Assembly: GCF_050948215.1 (NCBI RefSeq)
Contig: NC_135155.1
Span: 18,193,001 to 18,257,000, forward strand
From: Halictus rubicundus
Lineage: Eukaryota > Arthropoda > Insecta > Hymenoptera > Halictidae
Reading direction: 5' to 3'
Length of the DNA: 64,000 bases
Shown here: piece by piece, positions 23,063-35,510 of the stretch
Numbering within the stretch: the stretch's first letter is position 1
Layout: every line of letters starts with the position of its first letter
Position numbers and translations under genes: made by a program
The notes under the pieces: generated by a model
Told to the model about the DNA's origin: nothing
What the model saw: the letters and a program-made list of their open reading frames with translations, nothing else
Database searches by the model: none

Positions 23063-23780
23063 GAATATACCTCAATTATTGAAACTGTAAAAATTCATTT
23101 ATGGAAATTAACGGAGTAGTTATTTTTGTCAAAGCATCTGTTTGTATTGTAGATTACGGACATTCACAATAAATTTAGTGTTGCCATTTTTACAAGGTGA
23201 CGTTTACCAAATTAATGCTTGGTACTTTTAGTGTTAACGTGTTAAAAAACCAAAGTTGATTGTCATAAATCCTTGACGAAGCCATTCCCGCAAAGCAAGT
23301 TTCATCGAAATGTTTTCCGCCGTGACTTAAAATGGCTTATCATCGTGATCTCTTCCTAAACTACTCTAACGAATAGTTTTGCCAAGAGGAAAGTGGAGTA
23401 GCTACACGCTAGAAACTCATTTTATCATTTTATTGCCTTCCAGCCGATAGTGTCGACCGTAAGCCCATAAATCCTGCTTCTACCACAACCTAGCGCGATC
23501 TTGTTCATTGGGTTTCTCGTCCACCGGTCGATTAGGTGTCATTAAAAACGCGTTACATCGAACATGGCAAAGTTCCGATCGCGGTGAAGCATATTGGACA
23601 GACCTAGCGGCGAGGGACATCGTAATTGTCGCGCGACGTGTGTCGCATGTATGTCAAAAGCAATTTTCTTGTCGGTCTTCATAAACTTTGCAAGCTTGTT
23701 TCCACACAGCCGGTATAATTGCAACAAACATCAAGGGGCGATGAACGCGACAGAGCGCGGTGGAGGGGGTAGCGACCGAC
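23063..23780. other. unassigned sequence
   Basis: No gene or repeat recognised apart from an isolated TTAACGTGTTAA at 23234, which resembles a family H terminus. Confidence 0.4.
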
Positions 23781-23930
23781 CAGTGCTGCCAGATAGGGGC
23801 AATCGAGGGGAATACGGTTACCCCCTCTCCGCCATTTAGTCACGACGCAGCGCGAATAGGGTGCGCGCATCACGTCACGTGACCGGTCCCAGTACAGTGG
23901 GAGACAAGTGTTAATCTGGTGACTGCTCGT
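23781..23930. repeat. short repeat family G (possible hAT MITE)
   Basis: Starts CAGTGCTGCCAGAT and ends ATCTGGTGACTG, with the interior blocks TTACCCCCTCTC.GCCA and GGGAGACAAGT. A second copy lies at 34333-34490. The CAGTG ends recall hAT termini, but I could not find an 8-bp target duplication. Confidence 0.5.
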
Positions 23931-23952
23931 GAGCAATCAATCTATTTACTAT

Positions 23953-24564
23953 TACAGTGAATTCTCGTTGTATGTCTTTTTACTGACACGGATACGAAAT
24001 CGGAGGTTCTCTCGTCGCATTTGAAATACACAGGGCACGCTGGAAACCTAAGAGTCATATCCGTCTACGAGTCATAAGAAACCTGTGACCACTAAGCGCT
24101 GGTGACAAGAAGACTTTAAATGAAAAATTTAACTGCTTTATTATTAATTGTTTTTTTATGAAACTTTCACCAAAATATTTTTGGCATTATTCCGATTAAA
24201 ATGATACCAAACGTGATACAATTCGGATCACGTTTACACTAATTTTCCGTTAATGTAATTGTCATGGAAAGACTTCCATCGTTCATTACGTACGTAAATA
24301 TCATCGGAATTATATCATATTTGGTTTCATTTTAGTCGGAAAAATGCCACGAATGTTCCGGTAAAAGTTTCATAAGAAAATAACGAAAAATAAAGAAGTT
24401 TTGTAATTGGGTTAGTAGTGGTCTTCCGGTCTCACACCGATATAGCCGACAATGTTGTGACCGCGACGGCTCTCGAGCTTCAGCCAGTCACCGCGGTGGT
24501 GCGAGTTTTTCCACTGACTTCAAATCGTAAGGTTGGCACTGTCATACAACGAGAATTCACTGTA
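23953..24564. mobile_element. family R element with 22-bp inverted ends
   Basis: The left end TACAGTGAATTCTCGTTGTA (23953) and its complement ending at 24564 match over 22 bp and enclose about 570 bp. The interior part 23995-24115 also occurs at 17480-17605. No transposase frame. TA at the tips would suit a Tc1/mariner-type target, but this is not certain. Confidence 0.7.
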
Positions 24565-24710
24565 TATGTCAACAACACCGTCATGTTTACACTCCTCGGC
24601 GTCCGAGGCTTCTCGAGCTTCGAAGCACCTGACGGGGTACACCCCGCGATAGTGGGGATAATTCCGCGACGTTTATCATCCAGGCCTTGGCGACATATAT
24701 AGAGAAATCG
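24562..24710 (+). repeat. family P copy fused to the R end
   Basis: P sequence starts inside the CACTGTA end of R (TATATGTCAACAAC) and continues to GGCGACATATATAGAGAAAT. It shares the GACGGGGTACACCCCGC and AGTGGGGATAATTCCGCGAC blocks with the other copies. Confidence 0.75.
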
Positions 24711-24951
24711 CTAATGTTGAAACGTTCATGTCGAATCGCCTCCGTCTTCGCGGATAAACGAAATTTCTCTGTATAATATTCTCTGTAATATATCAACGGA
24801 AGGTGGACGTCTTCGATATGGAGAAGCGTATTCGCTGAAAAGAAGGAAAAACATATTTACTCGGAGGAAGCGGTTCGTGTTCGTATTGCGAGAACAATCG
24901 AAGATTTGCGGAGATGATAGCGCGCGTCGGTTGCCACTGACTTGAAACTGT

Positions 24952-24987
24952 AAGGTTGCCACTGTCGTACAACGAGAATTCACTGTA
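24952..24987 (-). repeat. solo right end of family R
   Basis: AAGGTTGCCACTGTCGTACA, then ACGAGAATTCACTGTA. It also shares the preceding CCACTGACTTGAAACTGT with the end at 24510-24564. Confidence 0.75.
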
Positions 24988-25204
24988 TTCATTGGTTTTC
25001 ATATCGTAACTCGCCTTTGTAATAGATACCTAGGAACACTTCTGTAAATACCAACATGAAATTTGATTTTGTTTTTGTTTATCGCCAACACCGCACCGCC
25101 GACAAGGACCATTTCGTTTGTCGTGCGAATTACGGTCGCTAATTCAAGAAAGTGATTTAGATTTGGTCGGGGCATAAAGCAACGTTTCAGGTCCCACGCG
25201 GCGC

Positions 25205-25240
25205 AAGGTTGCCACTGTCATACAACGAGAATTCACTGTA
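25205..25240 (-). repeat. solo right end of family R
   Basis: Third copy of the AAGGTTGCCACTGTCATACA / ACGAGAATTCACTGTA terminus within 700 bp. No matching left end nearby. Confidence 0.75.
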
Positions 25241-27507
25241 TTTACCCAGACTACACTGTAGCTATCCGTGACGTCGCTCAGGTTCTCACTATAGATTGTC
25301 CCCCACTGTTTATCTTTCGAGTCCCTCGATCCGGTAACGATGCTGCCCGGTGTCTGGGTCCGCGAAGGATGAACTGTCCGCGGCCGAAGGAAAGGCTACA
25401 TTATACCGTGGACGAAGGTCAACTCCTGCGGAGTCTCGAGGCGCGATCGATGTGTTGTTTCGTCGGTGTGTGCGTGTCCGCTGCGGTTACACGCGACGCG
25501 TGTAACACGGGTCCGTCTGTGTGCGGCGAGCGTGTAAAACGCGTCGCGAGATCGATTCTGCGTAACGTCTCGGCGAAGTCGCGCGCCGTCCCCGCGAGGA
25601 TTTATCGTCGGTTCCCCCGATTAAACAAATTAATAGCGGCCGAGCAGCATCAAAATTATAAAATGTTGCGGGCTATCGGCGTCGAGCGTCGCCGCGACGA
25701 TTTATCGTTGCTCGCCCGATTAAGGGCCGGCCTGCAACCACAGTTGCCGGGAAATAAGCCGACGCTCGAACATTTTTTTCTCCATCAACCATGATGCCGC
25801 ATACGTTTCCAACAGTTTTTTTCCCAATTACCATAAATAATGGCGTATCCGTTCCGTTCTCGCCGATCCTGAAAATATTCATAGTGCGCTCCGCAAGGCA
25901 GCGCGTTAACACTGAAAAATCGGAATGGAACGCTGACAATATTTTTATTGTACCAATAAGAGCGGTTTTACAGTCTTTATAGCAATACGGATTTTTATGG
26001 GACATAAAAATTGCGTTAATTGCGAGATATTCATTTATTTATTTCGTTTTCTAATCGTTTGAATCAGTTGAAAGTAATGGTACCGCGAGTTTGAAATCGT
26101 TATATGTTTTTACTGTTTTGCATTCGATGTACTAATTTTTGTCGTAAATCATTTACTGCCGTCATTTTCTGCGTTCCATGATTAATGTCAGCGAGGGAAA
26201 TTTAAAACGGTGCAGAGGTTGAGAGAATTTATTTTCAATTTATTAGAATTGTGAAAATAAATCTGTTTGCCTCTCGAAAAATTGCGCTGAACTTTATGTA
26301 TCTCGTTAAAATGTTACAACTAAAACACGACTAGTAGAACAAATACGCGGACCATTTTTCACCACGCGACCACCATAAAACGGTGGTTGTCGCATGATTG
26401 CTCACTCACGCGTACTACCTACCGTACAATAAACGGCACAGCAACGCTAATCATAAAATATCGATTATAGTTTTTCGCGCGAGTGACCGATCCTAGCGAG
26501 AGCACCGTTACATTGGGCAGTTAAAAAATGGCCCACGCAAGGATAACACTGTACAAGTATAATATCGTTAAAGAAGATATTACATATAATCCATTCATCG
26601 TTTGATAGCTCTGCCGTGGTTCGAAAGCGGTCCGCGTGAGTTAGATGTAAAAGTGTTACTATGAAATTGTCGAGGAAGACGTTCGAAAGATATTACACCG
26701 TGACAAATTTATATATTAACCTGTCTAAGCGCGCGCGCAGCATTTTAAAAGGGAATTAATGGAGGCTATAAAGCGTGAAAAGTATCGAATGTCGCGTTCG
26801 ATCGCCGCGAAGTATCGCTGGGGGGATGATCGATGGAAATGCATCACCGTGCGAAGTCGTAATTTCGAAATGAAGTCGATTAGGTATGCGCAAACGATAC
26901 CGGCGTCCGCGAGAAGACGCGTCGCGTTCGCTCGCGTATATTTAGCCGCCACGAACCAGTTTGTCAGGCCTCGTAATTCGAGACCGACCCGCGACAAGCG
27001 TTACGTTTTGTCACGTAATCATTATTGATTAACGAAAATTATACACACGAGCGTACGGCGACCCGTTGCCGCAGTCGATCCACGATCCCATTTTTCTTTT
27101 CTTTTTTCTGGTGCTTGACGAATTAGAAAAACCGGCTGTAATCACTGGTTCACCCGTTATTGCTCCTGATTAATCACAATGGGCTGTGTTCGAACTGGTA
27201 TGGTGTTCTTTTGCATTTTATTCCGTTCAATTTCATTTCGATAAACGGGTCACGACGTGTAAACGCGTCGTTTCAAAATTGGAACCGGCATAACAAGAAA
27301 ATTGCTCGCCATAATCGCAAAGCGCAGGGAGGAAAACGAACAAATACTTATGGTCGGTTTTGCAGTTTTTGATGACTAATTACGGCAAAGTTGGAGACAA
27401 ACTTGATCGATGTTGCTGAGACTTTCTAATTCTGATACAACTTCGAGAAGATGGAAATGGAAAGCAAAGTCGGTATAAAAATTTTCACTGTGTAAAGTCC
27501 AGCTCAA
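25241..27507. other. 2.3 kb without a recognised gene
   Basis: A 141-codon frame at 25369-25794 is Arg/Leu-rich and CpG-rich with no domain I recognise. A short TTTATCG/GCCGGGCAAC-type block recurs at 25605 and 25700. No repeat family recognised. Confidence 0.35.
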
Positions 27508-27586
27508 TTAACCCTTTGCACTCGGAGCCATCGATTCTAGACTCGTAATGTCCTCTTAGAGGGGACACCGGAGTGCAAAGGGTTAA
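27508..27586. mobile_element. 79-bp miniature family A element
   Basis: Both ends read TTAACCCTTTGCACTC inwards, and only about 40 bp lies between them, including the hairpin TGTCC...GGACA. This is the minimal A derivative in the window and still keeps TTAA on both sides. Confidence 0.85.
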
Positions 27587-29549
27587 ACGTTGAATTCGAA
27601 CTAGCATCTTCATCACATCATAAAGCATCGGCGGATTTCACAGCACTTTTGATTTCCTGAAATTTTACGTAACATACTTACTTGAAATTTTTACTGACAG
27701 TGGAGTTCTTAAGCCTTACGATATGCAAAATTTTAGATTAACGTTAATCCACAGACATGGATTTTTAGTGGACTGTTTTGTAAAAACTGGAAAAGAGAGA
27801 ATGTCTTCTTAGAACTGGAGTTTTTTTTATCGCCATTTTTGTGTTCAACATTTTATTCTATACCAAAAGAAGAGAATTTTGCTTGCAATGCCCTTTATCT
27901 TGCATGTATCCCAATGTTTTTTATCGCCTTTTCCAGTCGAATTTTCGTCAGTTCCAACAAATCGCTCCGCTAGAAAGTACATATTAAGATCAGCTGTTCA
28001 GTGTACAATAAACAATAGACATGTTTGCGAGATCTATTGGCACTAACGGGAAAATTGGTTTCTTTATTCTGGTCCCGATAGTCGACATGGCGACTGAATA
28101 ATGCGTACACGCGAATTATGTAAGAGGACGCGAGCCGGCCGACGCGCGTGGATGCTAGAGATTGAAAGTTCCTTGTCGGGGGTCAGTGAAAGAAAAGTCA
28201 TTGATACCTTTCACCAGTCATTGACACACTCGCGTCGGATGCCGCGCGTTCGTCGGACGAACGTTACCGACGCGTCTACAGGCCGCTCTAAAATTGGATT
28301 GACTCGTTGAGCGCGCGGCGCCATTTAAGTGACCCATTGTCACAGTAGAATGCCAAGACACGGCGAAACAAAAGATGATCGACCGTTCCGTACCGAGGAA
28401 ACGGGTTGTTTCGACATTTTCCGACGACAAACCAAACTTTCTCGGCGAACTCGAAATCTTAGCCGATTTAGGCCTGGCGCAAAACTTGGTTAGGATTTTG
28501 TGGAATTTAGGAAACTCGTCGGAAAAATTAAAATAAATTCATAAACTATTTTATAGTCTTGCTTATAGTTTTTGCTTGACGCCAAGCTAAATTGGTAACA
28601 TGAAGCTGGAGGCGAACATGTCGGTAGATATGTTTTAATGTAACGAGATGTTAGAGAAAATGGAATTATTAGGAATTATTTATTTTTTCACACGATACGG
28701 CGAGTTAGATAAAGTTTTATTACGAAGGTAATATAAGTAATTTACAGCGAGTCGGGACCACCTCGCCTTTACTCAAATCTTCAACCATAACCGCCAGTTG
28801 AGTATCCGCAGCGATAAATGCTGAGGGCAGGTGCGATCTTTAATCCCTGGAATTATTTCCGCGGGAATTACAACCGGCATCGGTTATATTTTCATTTCGT
28901 TTTTTATTGAGCTCGTAACACCAAGCATTTCGAAGTGATCACTTTTTTTTCCGAAATATAAAGCCCATTCAGCTTTTTCAGACGATATTCATTGACTCTT
29001 AAAATGGAACGCCACAAAACAAGCAAATCATCCCGGAGAAATCGTCGAATCGTAGTAAAATCGGGTTTACGATACTCGAAAAGGTGTTATCGAAAGCCCG
29101 GAAACCAGCATCGGCGAGCGACCGGTAGACACGGTGAATAGGCATGCGGTGCGTGGGTGGTAACGTGAACGATCACCGTCGAGATCGTCCTACTGATCGA
29201 TCGTAGTGGAAAAGAAAGCTTGCCTAGCTTTAATGACGGTTGTGCGAAAATAAAACCGCGGGGGAAGGCCGTTGACACTGAAGTGTGACGAATCCGTGAA
29301 TGCCGCGAACGGGGCAGCCTTGAATCCTGACAAAGTGCGAGAGTTCGTCGCTCTCCCTGAATTTAAATCCAGCCGGCCGAGACACACTGGCCGACGCGAC
29401 GCGACGCGACGCGACGTTTCGCCGAATTCGCCGGCCTCGGTGCGATTCGGAGTCATTCAGGATGCAGATCATCAACTCGCTGTGACGGTACTTTCGGTAT
29501 GAAAACGGATTTGGCTTGTGACGGCTTTCACTCTGTACCAATTTCATCT
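27587..29549. other. 2 kb without a recognised gene
   Basis: Only a (GACGC)n repeat at 29393-29416 stands out. Open frames lack domains. Confidence 0.4.
29393..29416 (+). repeat. (GACGC)n pentanucleotide repeat
   Basis: Nearly five tandem GACGC units. Confidence 0.9.
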
Positions 29550-29766
29550 CCGGTTCGTAGATTCACGATAAGGTAGAGTGACTACATTACCGACAAAAGA
29601 TGGTTTCACGCGCCTCAAGTTTTCGACCTTCTATAAGAATATTTTGTCGCTGGTAAAGGGCTCGTTCGAAAGAGGAAGGTTCAATCTAGTGCGCGCTGGT
29701 CAGCAGCTGCCGAGATTATGCAGATATTTGGTAATATAAGCGTTAGAAGTAGGCTTGATCCACAAC
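29550..29766 (+). repeat. repeat E unit, left of a D insertion
   Basis: Matches the 18.5-kb array units from GATAAGGTAGAGTGACTA through AGGCTTGATCCACAA, where the D element's TTAA begins. The next E unit resumes right after D. Confidence 0.88.
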
Positions 29767-30207
29767 TTAAGGGGGCCGGCATGTTTTGAAATCCATATAC
29801 GTATGCAAGGGTCAAAATCTAGACAAACTGCCGCTTCAATATTTCAATGAGCAGTTTAGAAGTGGTCAATTGTGTTTCCTAAAAGTCCAATCTACGTCTG
29901 TATGGAGTCCAAATCGCGAATTTCTTCCTCATCGTGGAGTAATTTGTAATATTCGGCAGAAAATTCGAATTCTGAAGCAAGTATGACGTCACAAGATGGC
30001 CGCCGCTGAAAGATTCTCTTAATTTCGAGAGATTTAGTGTTCGTATCGAAAAAAAGGCTCCATACAGACGTAGCAAAGACATGTACAAACACGGTGGTAT
30101 GCATTTTTAATTGATTACTTAATTATTTAAGACGTAAAATGTCTAGAAAAAAGGCACAGGATAACATAGCGTGACAGTCAAGGCCAAATGCCTGTCAACC
30201 CCCTTAA
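29767..30207 (+). mobile_element. TTAA MITE, family D, inside repeat E
   Basis: 441 bp from TTAA (29767) to TTAA (30204-30207). The left end is TTAAGGGGGCCGGCA; the right inverted end is TTAAGGGGGTTGACAGGC, diverged after nine bases. It carries the family's 70-codon frame on the minus strand (29892-30104), flanked by the internal inverted repeat CTACGTCTGTATGGAG. It separates two tandem E units. Confidence 0.92.
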
Positions 30208-30758
30208 GGGCTCGATCTTCATAGATTCGTGATAAGGTAGAGTGACTACATTACCGACGAAAAATGGTTTTACGCGCCTCAAGTTTTCGTCCTTATTTGA
30301 GAATATTTTGTCCTTGGTAAAGGGCTCATTCGAAAGAGGAAGGTTCAATCTAGCGCGCGCTGGTCAGGAGCTACCGAGATTATGCAGATATTTGGTGATA
30401 TAAGCGTTTGAAGTAGGCCAAAAATTGACGATGCGCATGCCGCGGAATCCGAGCATTTTTCTGCCATTGGATGAGTTTTCTGGATGAAATCGAGAACAGC
30501 GCTAGAAAATATCTCCAGCTACAAATTCAGCTATATTTTGTCTTTATTCTCTGCGAAATAAAGCCGAAAAACTTGAAGCACGTTTCTGACGTCGGAATTC
30601 ATAATATCGATAATGCAGAGGAAAAATTGTGACAAGTTTAGTCATAGACTTAAGCCCGTCGCATCGAGACCAAGACGGATCTTGAGCCTGTGTCTGAAGG
30701 CTGTAAATGGAAATTATTAATTAAAAAGTCACGTGACTATCCCGGAACTCTCGCGTTT
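30208..30758 (+). repeat. repeat E, full-length-looking copy
   Basis: Runs from GATTCGTGATAAGGTAG to AAAGTCACGTGACTATCCC and corresponds to 215-720 in reverse over its whole length. The last approximately 300 bp are not part of the tandem 233-bp unit, so the array at 18.5 kb was made from one end of this longer element. Confidence 0.85.
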
Positions 30759-31089
30759 CTAGAAAAATGCCCTTTTCCCTTTTATTACATTTTTAGAATT
30801 TGTAGACTCGATCGTACCGTCCATAAATTACCAACTTTATATCGTAATAATTGGATAGTAAAGTGGAAAATTAAACGGAGAAAGAGCTTTCTTGCTGATC
30901 GAGAAATGTCCTTCTTTTACTCTGCACATAATATTTTTCTGATACGAAAGTATTTATAGTAACGTTTCATAGAATTGTTGGGTATAATTTACTGAGCCTA
31001 CGCAGTAATTTGCTCGAGTAATTGACTACAAAAAAGAGCATCTAAGAATATTAATTTATCGGCTCCAGCTTGTTAACATTATTAAAAGA
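30759..31089. other. unassigned AT-rich sequence
   Basis: An 89-codon frame crosses from repeat E (30690-30959). No domain recognised. Confidence 0.4.
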
Positions 31090-31950
31090 GGAAAGGAATT
31101 TTTACCTGGCTTCTCTTACCAGTGATTGGACCAAACAATTTTTATTTTGCTGAAAAATCCGCAGTCTAGTTATTACATTTATTAGTTTCTAGTAGGTAAT
31201 TCGACTGCAAACTCTTCTGGACTGAATCGCGGAAACTGCAATTGAGAAAGTTCGTGCACTGTAGCAAAAGTTCGGTTTTACTTCGAGGAAGATACAAGTG
31301 TACTCAAACTTCTCGAATATTTTATGATGCAACCCGGCACCGGATGATTGAGCCTTTCACAAGCCAGATCGATTAAACATCTTTCGAGATTTTTTATATT
31401 TTCCTGCTGGGACACTTGATTGATGCTGAACATCGTTAACTCGACTCTCTCAAAATCTGTTGATTAGCTCCCGTATCTTGTAACGAGTACAATTTTTATT
31501 TCGCATGGACATCCGCAGTCTACCGATAACATTAAAATCAGAATTAAAGCAATAATGTATCGATCACTTGATAGATTACGCTGGAAAGAATTTTATGCCA
31601 AATTTTAAGTTAGTTCTTTTCGGTATAGCGGTCATCGAAAATTATACTAAAAGCATCCGGTAAATAATGTTACCGATGGGAGAAGTTTATTTCGGTTGCT
31701 CTTTATCGATAACAGGAGGATCCAATTTTTTGGACACTAATAACTGTTATTTGGCATAATGATCTGCAGAGTAACTCCGACATCCCAAGTTTGAAATCAG
31801 AAAATCGACAAGTATAAAAATTGATATTTTTGAATCATTTTGTTCTTCGAATTTTTTTCTTTATATTTTGTGTAGATTATCTTAAATTTCGATAATAATA
31901 AAATTCTGATTAATGATTTTTACCGTAGAAAATTTTAGAATAACCATTAT
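31090..31950 (+). repeat. old repeat family F, three core motifs
   Basis: Three degenerate copies of a core around GCATAAAGATCCGCAGTCTA lie at about 31150, 31505 and 31755, each preceded by an AT-rich stretch with TTTTTATTT. The block 31545-31890 matches 52640-53145 in reverse, apart from a B insertion there, and 31870-31930 matches 36425-36500 and 59755-59810. No coding frame is conserved. Confidence 0.65.
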
Positions 31951-33872
31951 TCTTGGTATAAATCTAGTTTTCGCAAGATCCACGTTGAGAATCGTTTGTT
32001 TTCGCGAAACGGGTAAGCACGCGAGACCGAATTCATGCTAGAGCGACGGGTATTATAATATTGCAATTGAGCGTGATTCACGGCGCCGGGATGTGTGATC
32101 GCTTAATGCCGAGGTATGTTAATGCGTCGCGTTTCGTGGCTCCTACGCTGTTGGCAGATTAGAGATGAATTGCTGTAATATGCTCCATTATGGTTCACTA
32201 TGGGTAGACGGGCATCGTCTAAGGCTGACACAATTCCTAACACGATAATCGTTGGTAAAGTGGTGCATATTTACATCGGGATCTAACCGCGGTCTCGCAT
32301 TCCGCCAGACGGATACACACATTTCCGTGGAAGTCTCGCATGCGATCGGAACATTTTTTTTTACTAGGATAGAACCGCCGTCATTACGCACTATTTACTT
32401 CGCGAAATGAGGGGATGCGCGTAATAAATAGATTTCTATCTTTCCCGAATGGCGAACAAGAATTTATACACTCGAGGAAGCCGAGGCTCGTTAGCCTCTC
32501 GAGGATGTTTTCACTGGTCTGGAAATCCACTCTTCTTCTTCGTTCATTCTGTTCCCCGAGCGTTGCAGATTTCGCGTTTTACAAGTTCGAACGTTAAATC
32601 GACAATTTAGTTCTTTTTCCGCAATGAGGGTTTTAATTGCCCGGCGAATGATCGCGCTTCCGGATGCTTCGTTCGAATACACGGCCACCACCTCGGTTCA
32701 GTGGAAGAATGATGATAGTTTCAGAGTCCATTTGGCCTTTTTTCTTTTTTTCTTCATTTAAATGGACGAACAAAGTTCAGCCTGCGAGATCTTTATGCGC
32801 TTCTTCCTGTTCCTGCAGCCGGAGAGGCGCAGCCATTTCTGTTTTACTCCGACGATTTTTCTTCACATTTTATTGCAAAACTGAGCTGGGACCAAACTTT
32901 CCACGCTTCAATCAGCGGCTTCGTAATTAGCGAAAAAGCTGCTAAACACGCGGATTCGGGTAAACCAGCCGTGACACCTTGATGCTGATCGTTAATTAGT
33001 AGTTTTGTTTCTGTCACGAGTTCGACTCGATGAGATTTGACAGAGGACGAGAATTTCTCTCGACGTCGACAATTTCTTCGTCGTTGAACGAGGTCGAGAG
33101 TTCCTCGAAGAACCATTTTCGACGCGTGTAAGTTTGATCGATTACTCGCGGTAATTAACGATCGCGGTGCACAGCGTTCCACTAATTCCGCTAATGACGA
33201 TCATCACCGCGCAGGAGCCGGTACTTTCACGGACTTCGGAAAAGGGAAATTGGCCTAAGCTGCACGATATCGCCGGTCATCGTGATTTTCACCGGGCGAG
33301 CCCGTCTTCTGCGAAACCATTGTGAAACACCCGGCAACGTTACCCAACCTGAATTTCGATTTGGATAACTCGTCCTACTGATAAAGCCCTGATTACATCA
33401 TCCGTATACATTGCATAAGACCACGGCATACGGACATTTTATATATAAAGTGCAATTGCAAAACTTTCCGCCATAAATACACACCGGGCCGCCACACCGC
33501 GCCGTGGCAACTATAATTGCATCGCGCCAATTTCACGCGTACAATGCGAGCCTTCCCCGTTGACATCGTTCATGCGACGAGAACTCGGACGATGATCCCG
33601 TTTCGATGATGTCAGGATACAGTATCCGCTATTTATAGATATTCGTTGTGAAACGCATAGTTCGCGGATCAAAACAAAACGCAGACGACGGACGTCGATC
33701 GTTGTGAAACGCACTTCGAATTCTCTCGGATTTATTGACCTGTTATGTCACCGCGAAACCTAATCGAGTCATTCAATGTCGGGCTCGCATTTGAACTTCG
33801 GTTTCGTTCGGCTCGAATCGGATAATTGTGTCAAGTGTAGCAATTTCCGTGCGAAGCTTTGGTAAACTGTGC
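31951..33872. other. 1.9 kb without a recognised gene
   Basis: Moderately CpG-rich (32450-33700). Short frames on both strands have no domain. Confidence 0.4.
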
Positions 33873-34297
33873 TTAAGGGGGCCGGCATGGTTTGAAATCC
33901 ATATACGTATGCAAGGGTCAAAATCTAGACAAACTGCCGCTTCAATATCGCAATGAGCAGTTCAGAAGTGGTCAATTGTGTTTCCTAAAAGTCCAATCTA
34001 CGTCTGTATGGAGCCCAAATTGCGAATTTCTAACTCATCGTGGAGTAATTTGTAATATTCGGCAGAAAATTCGAATTCTGAAGCAAGTATGACGTCACAA
34101 GATGGCTGCCGCTGAGAGATTCTCTTAATTTCGAGAGATTTAGTGTTCGTATCGAAAAAAAGGCTCCATACAGACGTATCAAAGACATGTACAAACACGG
34201 TGGTATGCATTTTTAATTGATTACTTACTTATTTAAGACGTAAAATGCCTAGAACAAAAGGCACAGCGTAACATAGCGTGACAGTCAAGGCCAAATG
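33873..34297 (+). mobile_element. TTAA MITE, family D, right end lost
   Basis: TTAAGGGGGCCGGCATGG at the left. It follows the other D copies to GTCAAGGCCAAATGACAG and then breaks before the terminal inverted repeat, joining sequence that leads into repeat G. It carries the 70-codon frame (33998-34210, minus). Confidence 0.88.
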
Positions 34298-34332
34298 ACA
34301 GTAGGACAGGCCTGTCCAACTTTTTCTTTCAG

Positions 34333-34490
34333 TGTCGCTTTCAGTGTCGCCAGATGAGGGGAGGGAGCACGAATTGAGGGGAAAAAGTTACCCCCTCTCT
34401 GCCAGTACCGGGCCGTGACGGAGCATGAGTGAATAGAGCAGTAGGAGGGGAAATTAGAGTGGGGGAACAAGTCTTGACCTGGCAACTCTC
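34333..34490. repeat. short repeat family G, second copy
   Basis: CAGTGTCGCCAGATGAGGGG at the start and ACCTGGCAACTCT at the end. It shares TTACCCCCTCTCTGCCA with 23818-23834. Confidence 0.5.
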
Positions 34491-35401
34491 ATGTGTCCAT
34501 TCCTCCCCCCAAAGCTCCTTCTTTTGTTATAATATTCGATAGGAATAGGTATAGAAGATAGAAACAAACGACATGCGCTTCTGGCGATACAATCATGTCA
34601 AATAGTGACGTCACTTCCCACCGTAGAAGAATGAAGGAGTGGGAGAACGGGCCAACTGTGTATAACTCGTAAACGAATTAACCAATGTCGGTGAAATTTT
34701 CAGCATGGATATAATTTATTCAAGCGAATCAAACACATTTTGTAAATTGTCAATACAGGCTCAGATAAAAAAGCTGAAAAAACCAACTTTTACTACTTCT
34801 TTTGCGATTCCGACCAATTCAAATTTTTCTCAAAAAATTTTTACATCTCGTCTAATAAACTAGTCCTAACTTCTCAATAACATTCAAGTCATTTGATCTA
34901 ATTTTTAAAAAGTTATATTGCTTCAAATAGTGTAGACTCAGTTCTGCTCGTTAGCGTATATAGAGAAATCACTGAATAATCTTATTCCGTTACAAGACGA
35001 CGCTTTTTATCTCGAAATAAGAAAATCGCTATCCCCTCTTCTTCTTCTTCATCCGAAACACGACGAATGCCGATCCCGAGCCGTCGCCTTATATCGAAAG
35101 AAAACTGTAGTAACTGGCAGAAAACTTTGAAGATCAAAGACATGAAATATTATTTGATATACTGAGTAATAGCAAATATCAACGGAAATAAATAAAACAA
35201 AACAGTTATCAACAACAAAGAAAAGATTCGTTTGGACGAGTAATCTCTGCGTGGAGCTTACTAGAAGCCTGACTCTCTTGCGACTAATGACTATTTTATG
35301 CATTTATGAAGTAGGTGAGACATATAAAACATATGGTAAACGGACTTGAAGAGTAACGATATGTTATTATCGACGGTATTAAAATTCTCAAGAGACGAAC
35401 G
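34491..35401. other. degraded Tc1-MITE-like interior and unassigned sequence
   Basis: 34640-34930 (ATAACTCGTAAACGAATTAA, GTGAAATTTTCA, AAAGCTGAAAAAA) resembles the interior of the 8.98-kb element in reverse and the block at 39290-39500. A small P-family end lies at 34955-34975. Nothing else recognised. Confidence 0.4.
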
Positions 35402-35510
35402 TTTACTTGGTTCCAGTAGCTTGTAATTCGACCGGGACATATTTATTTGGCATAAAGATCTGCGGAGTAACTCCGATATCCGAAGTTTTAAATCAGAAAA
35501 TCAAATTACA
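35402..35510 (+). repeat. family F copy
   Basis: GGCATAAAGATCTGCGGAGTAACTCC, then AAGTTTTAAATCAGAAAATC, nearly as at 31750-31805. Confidence 0.7.
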
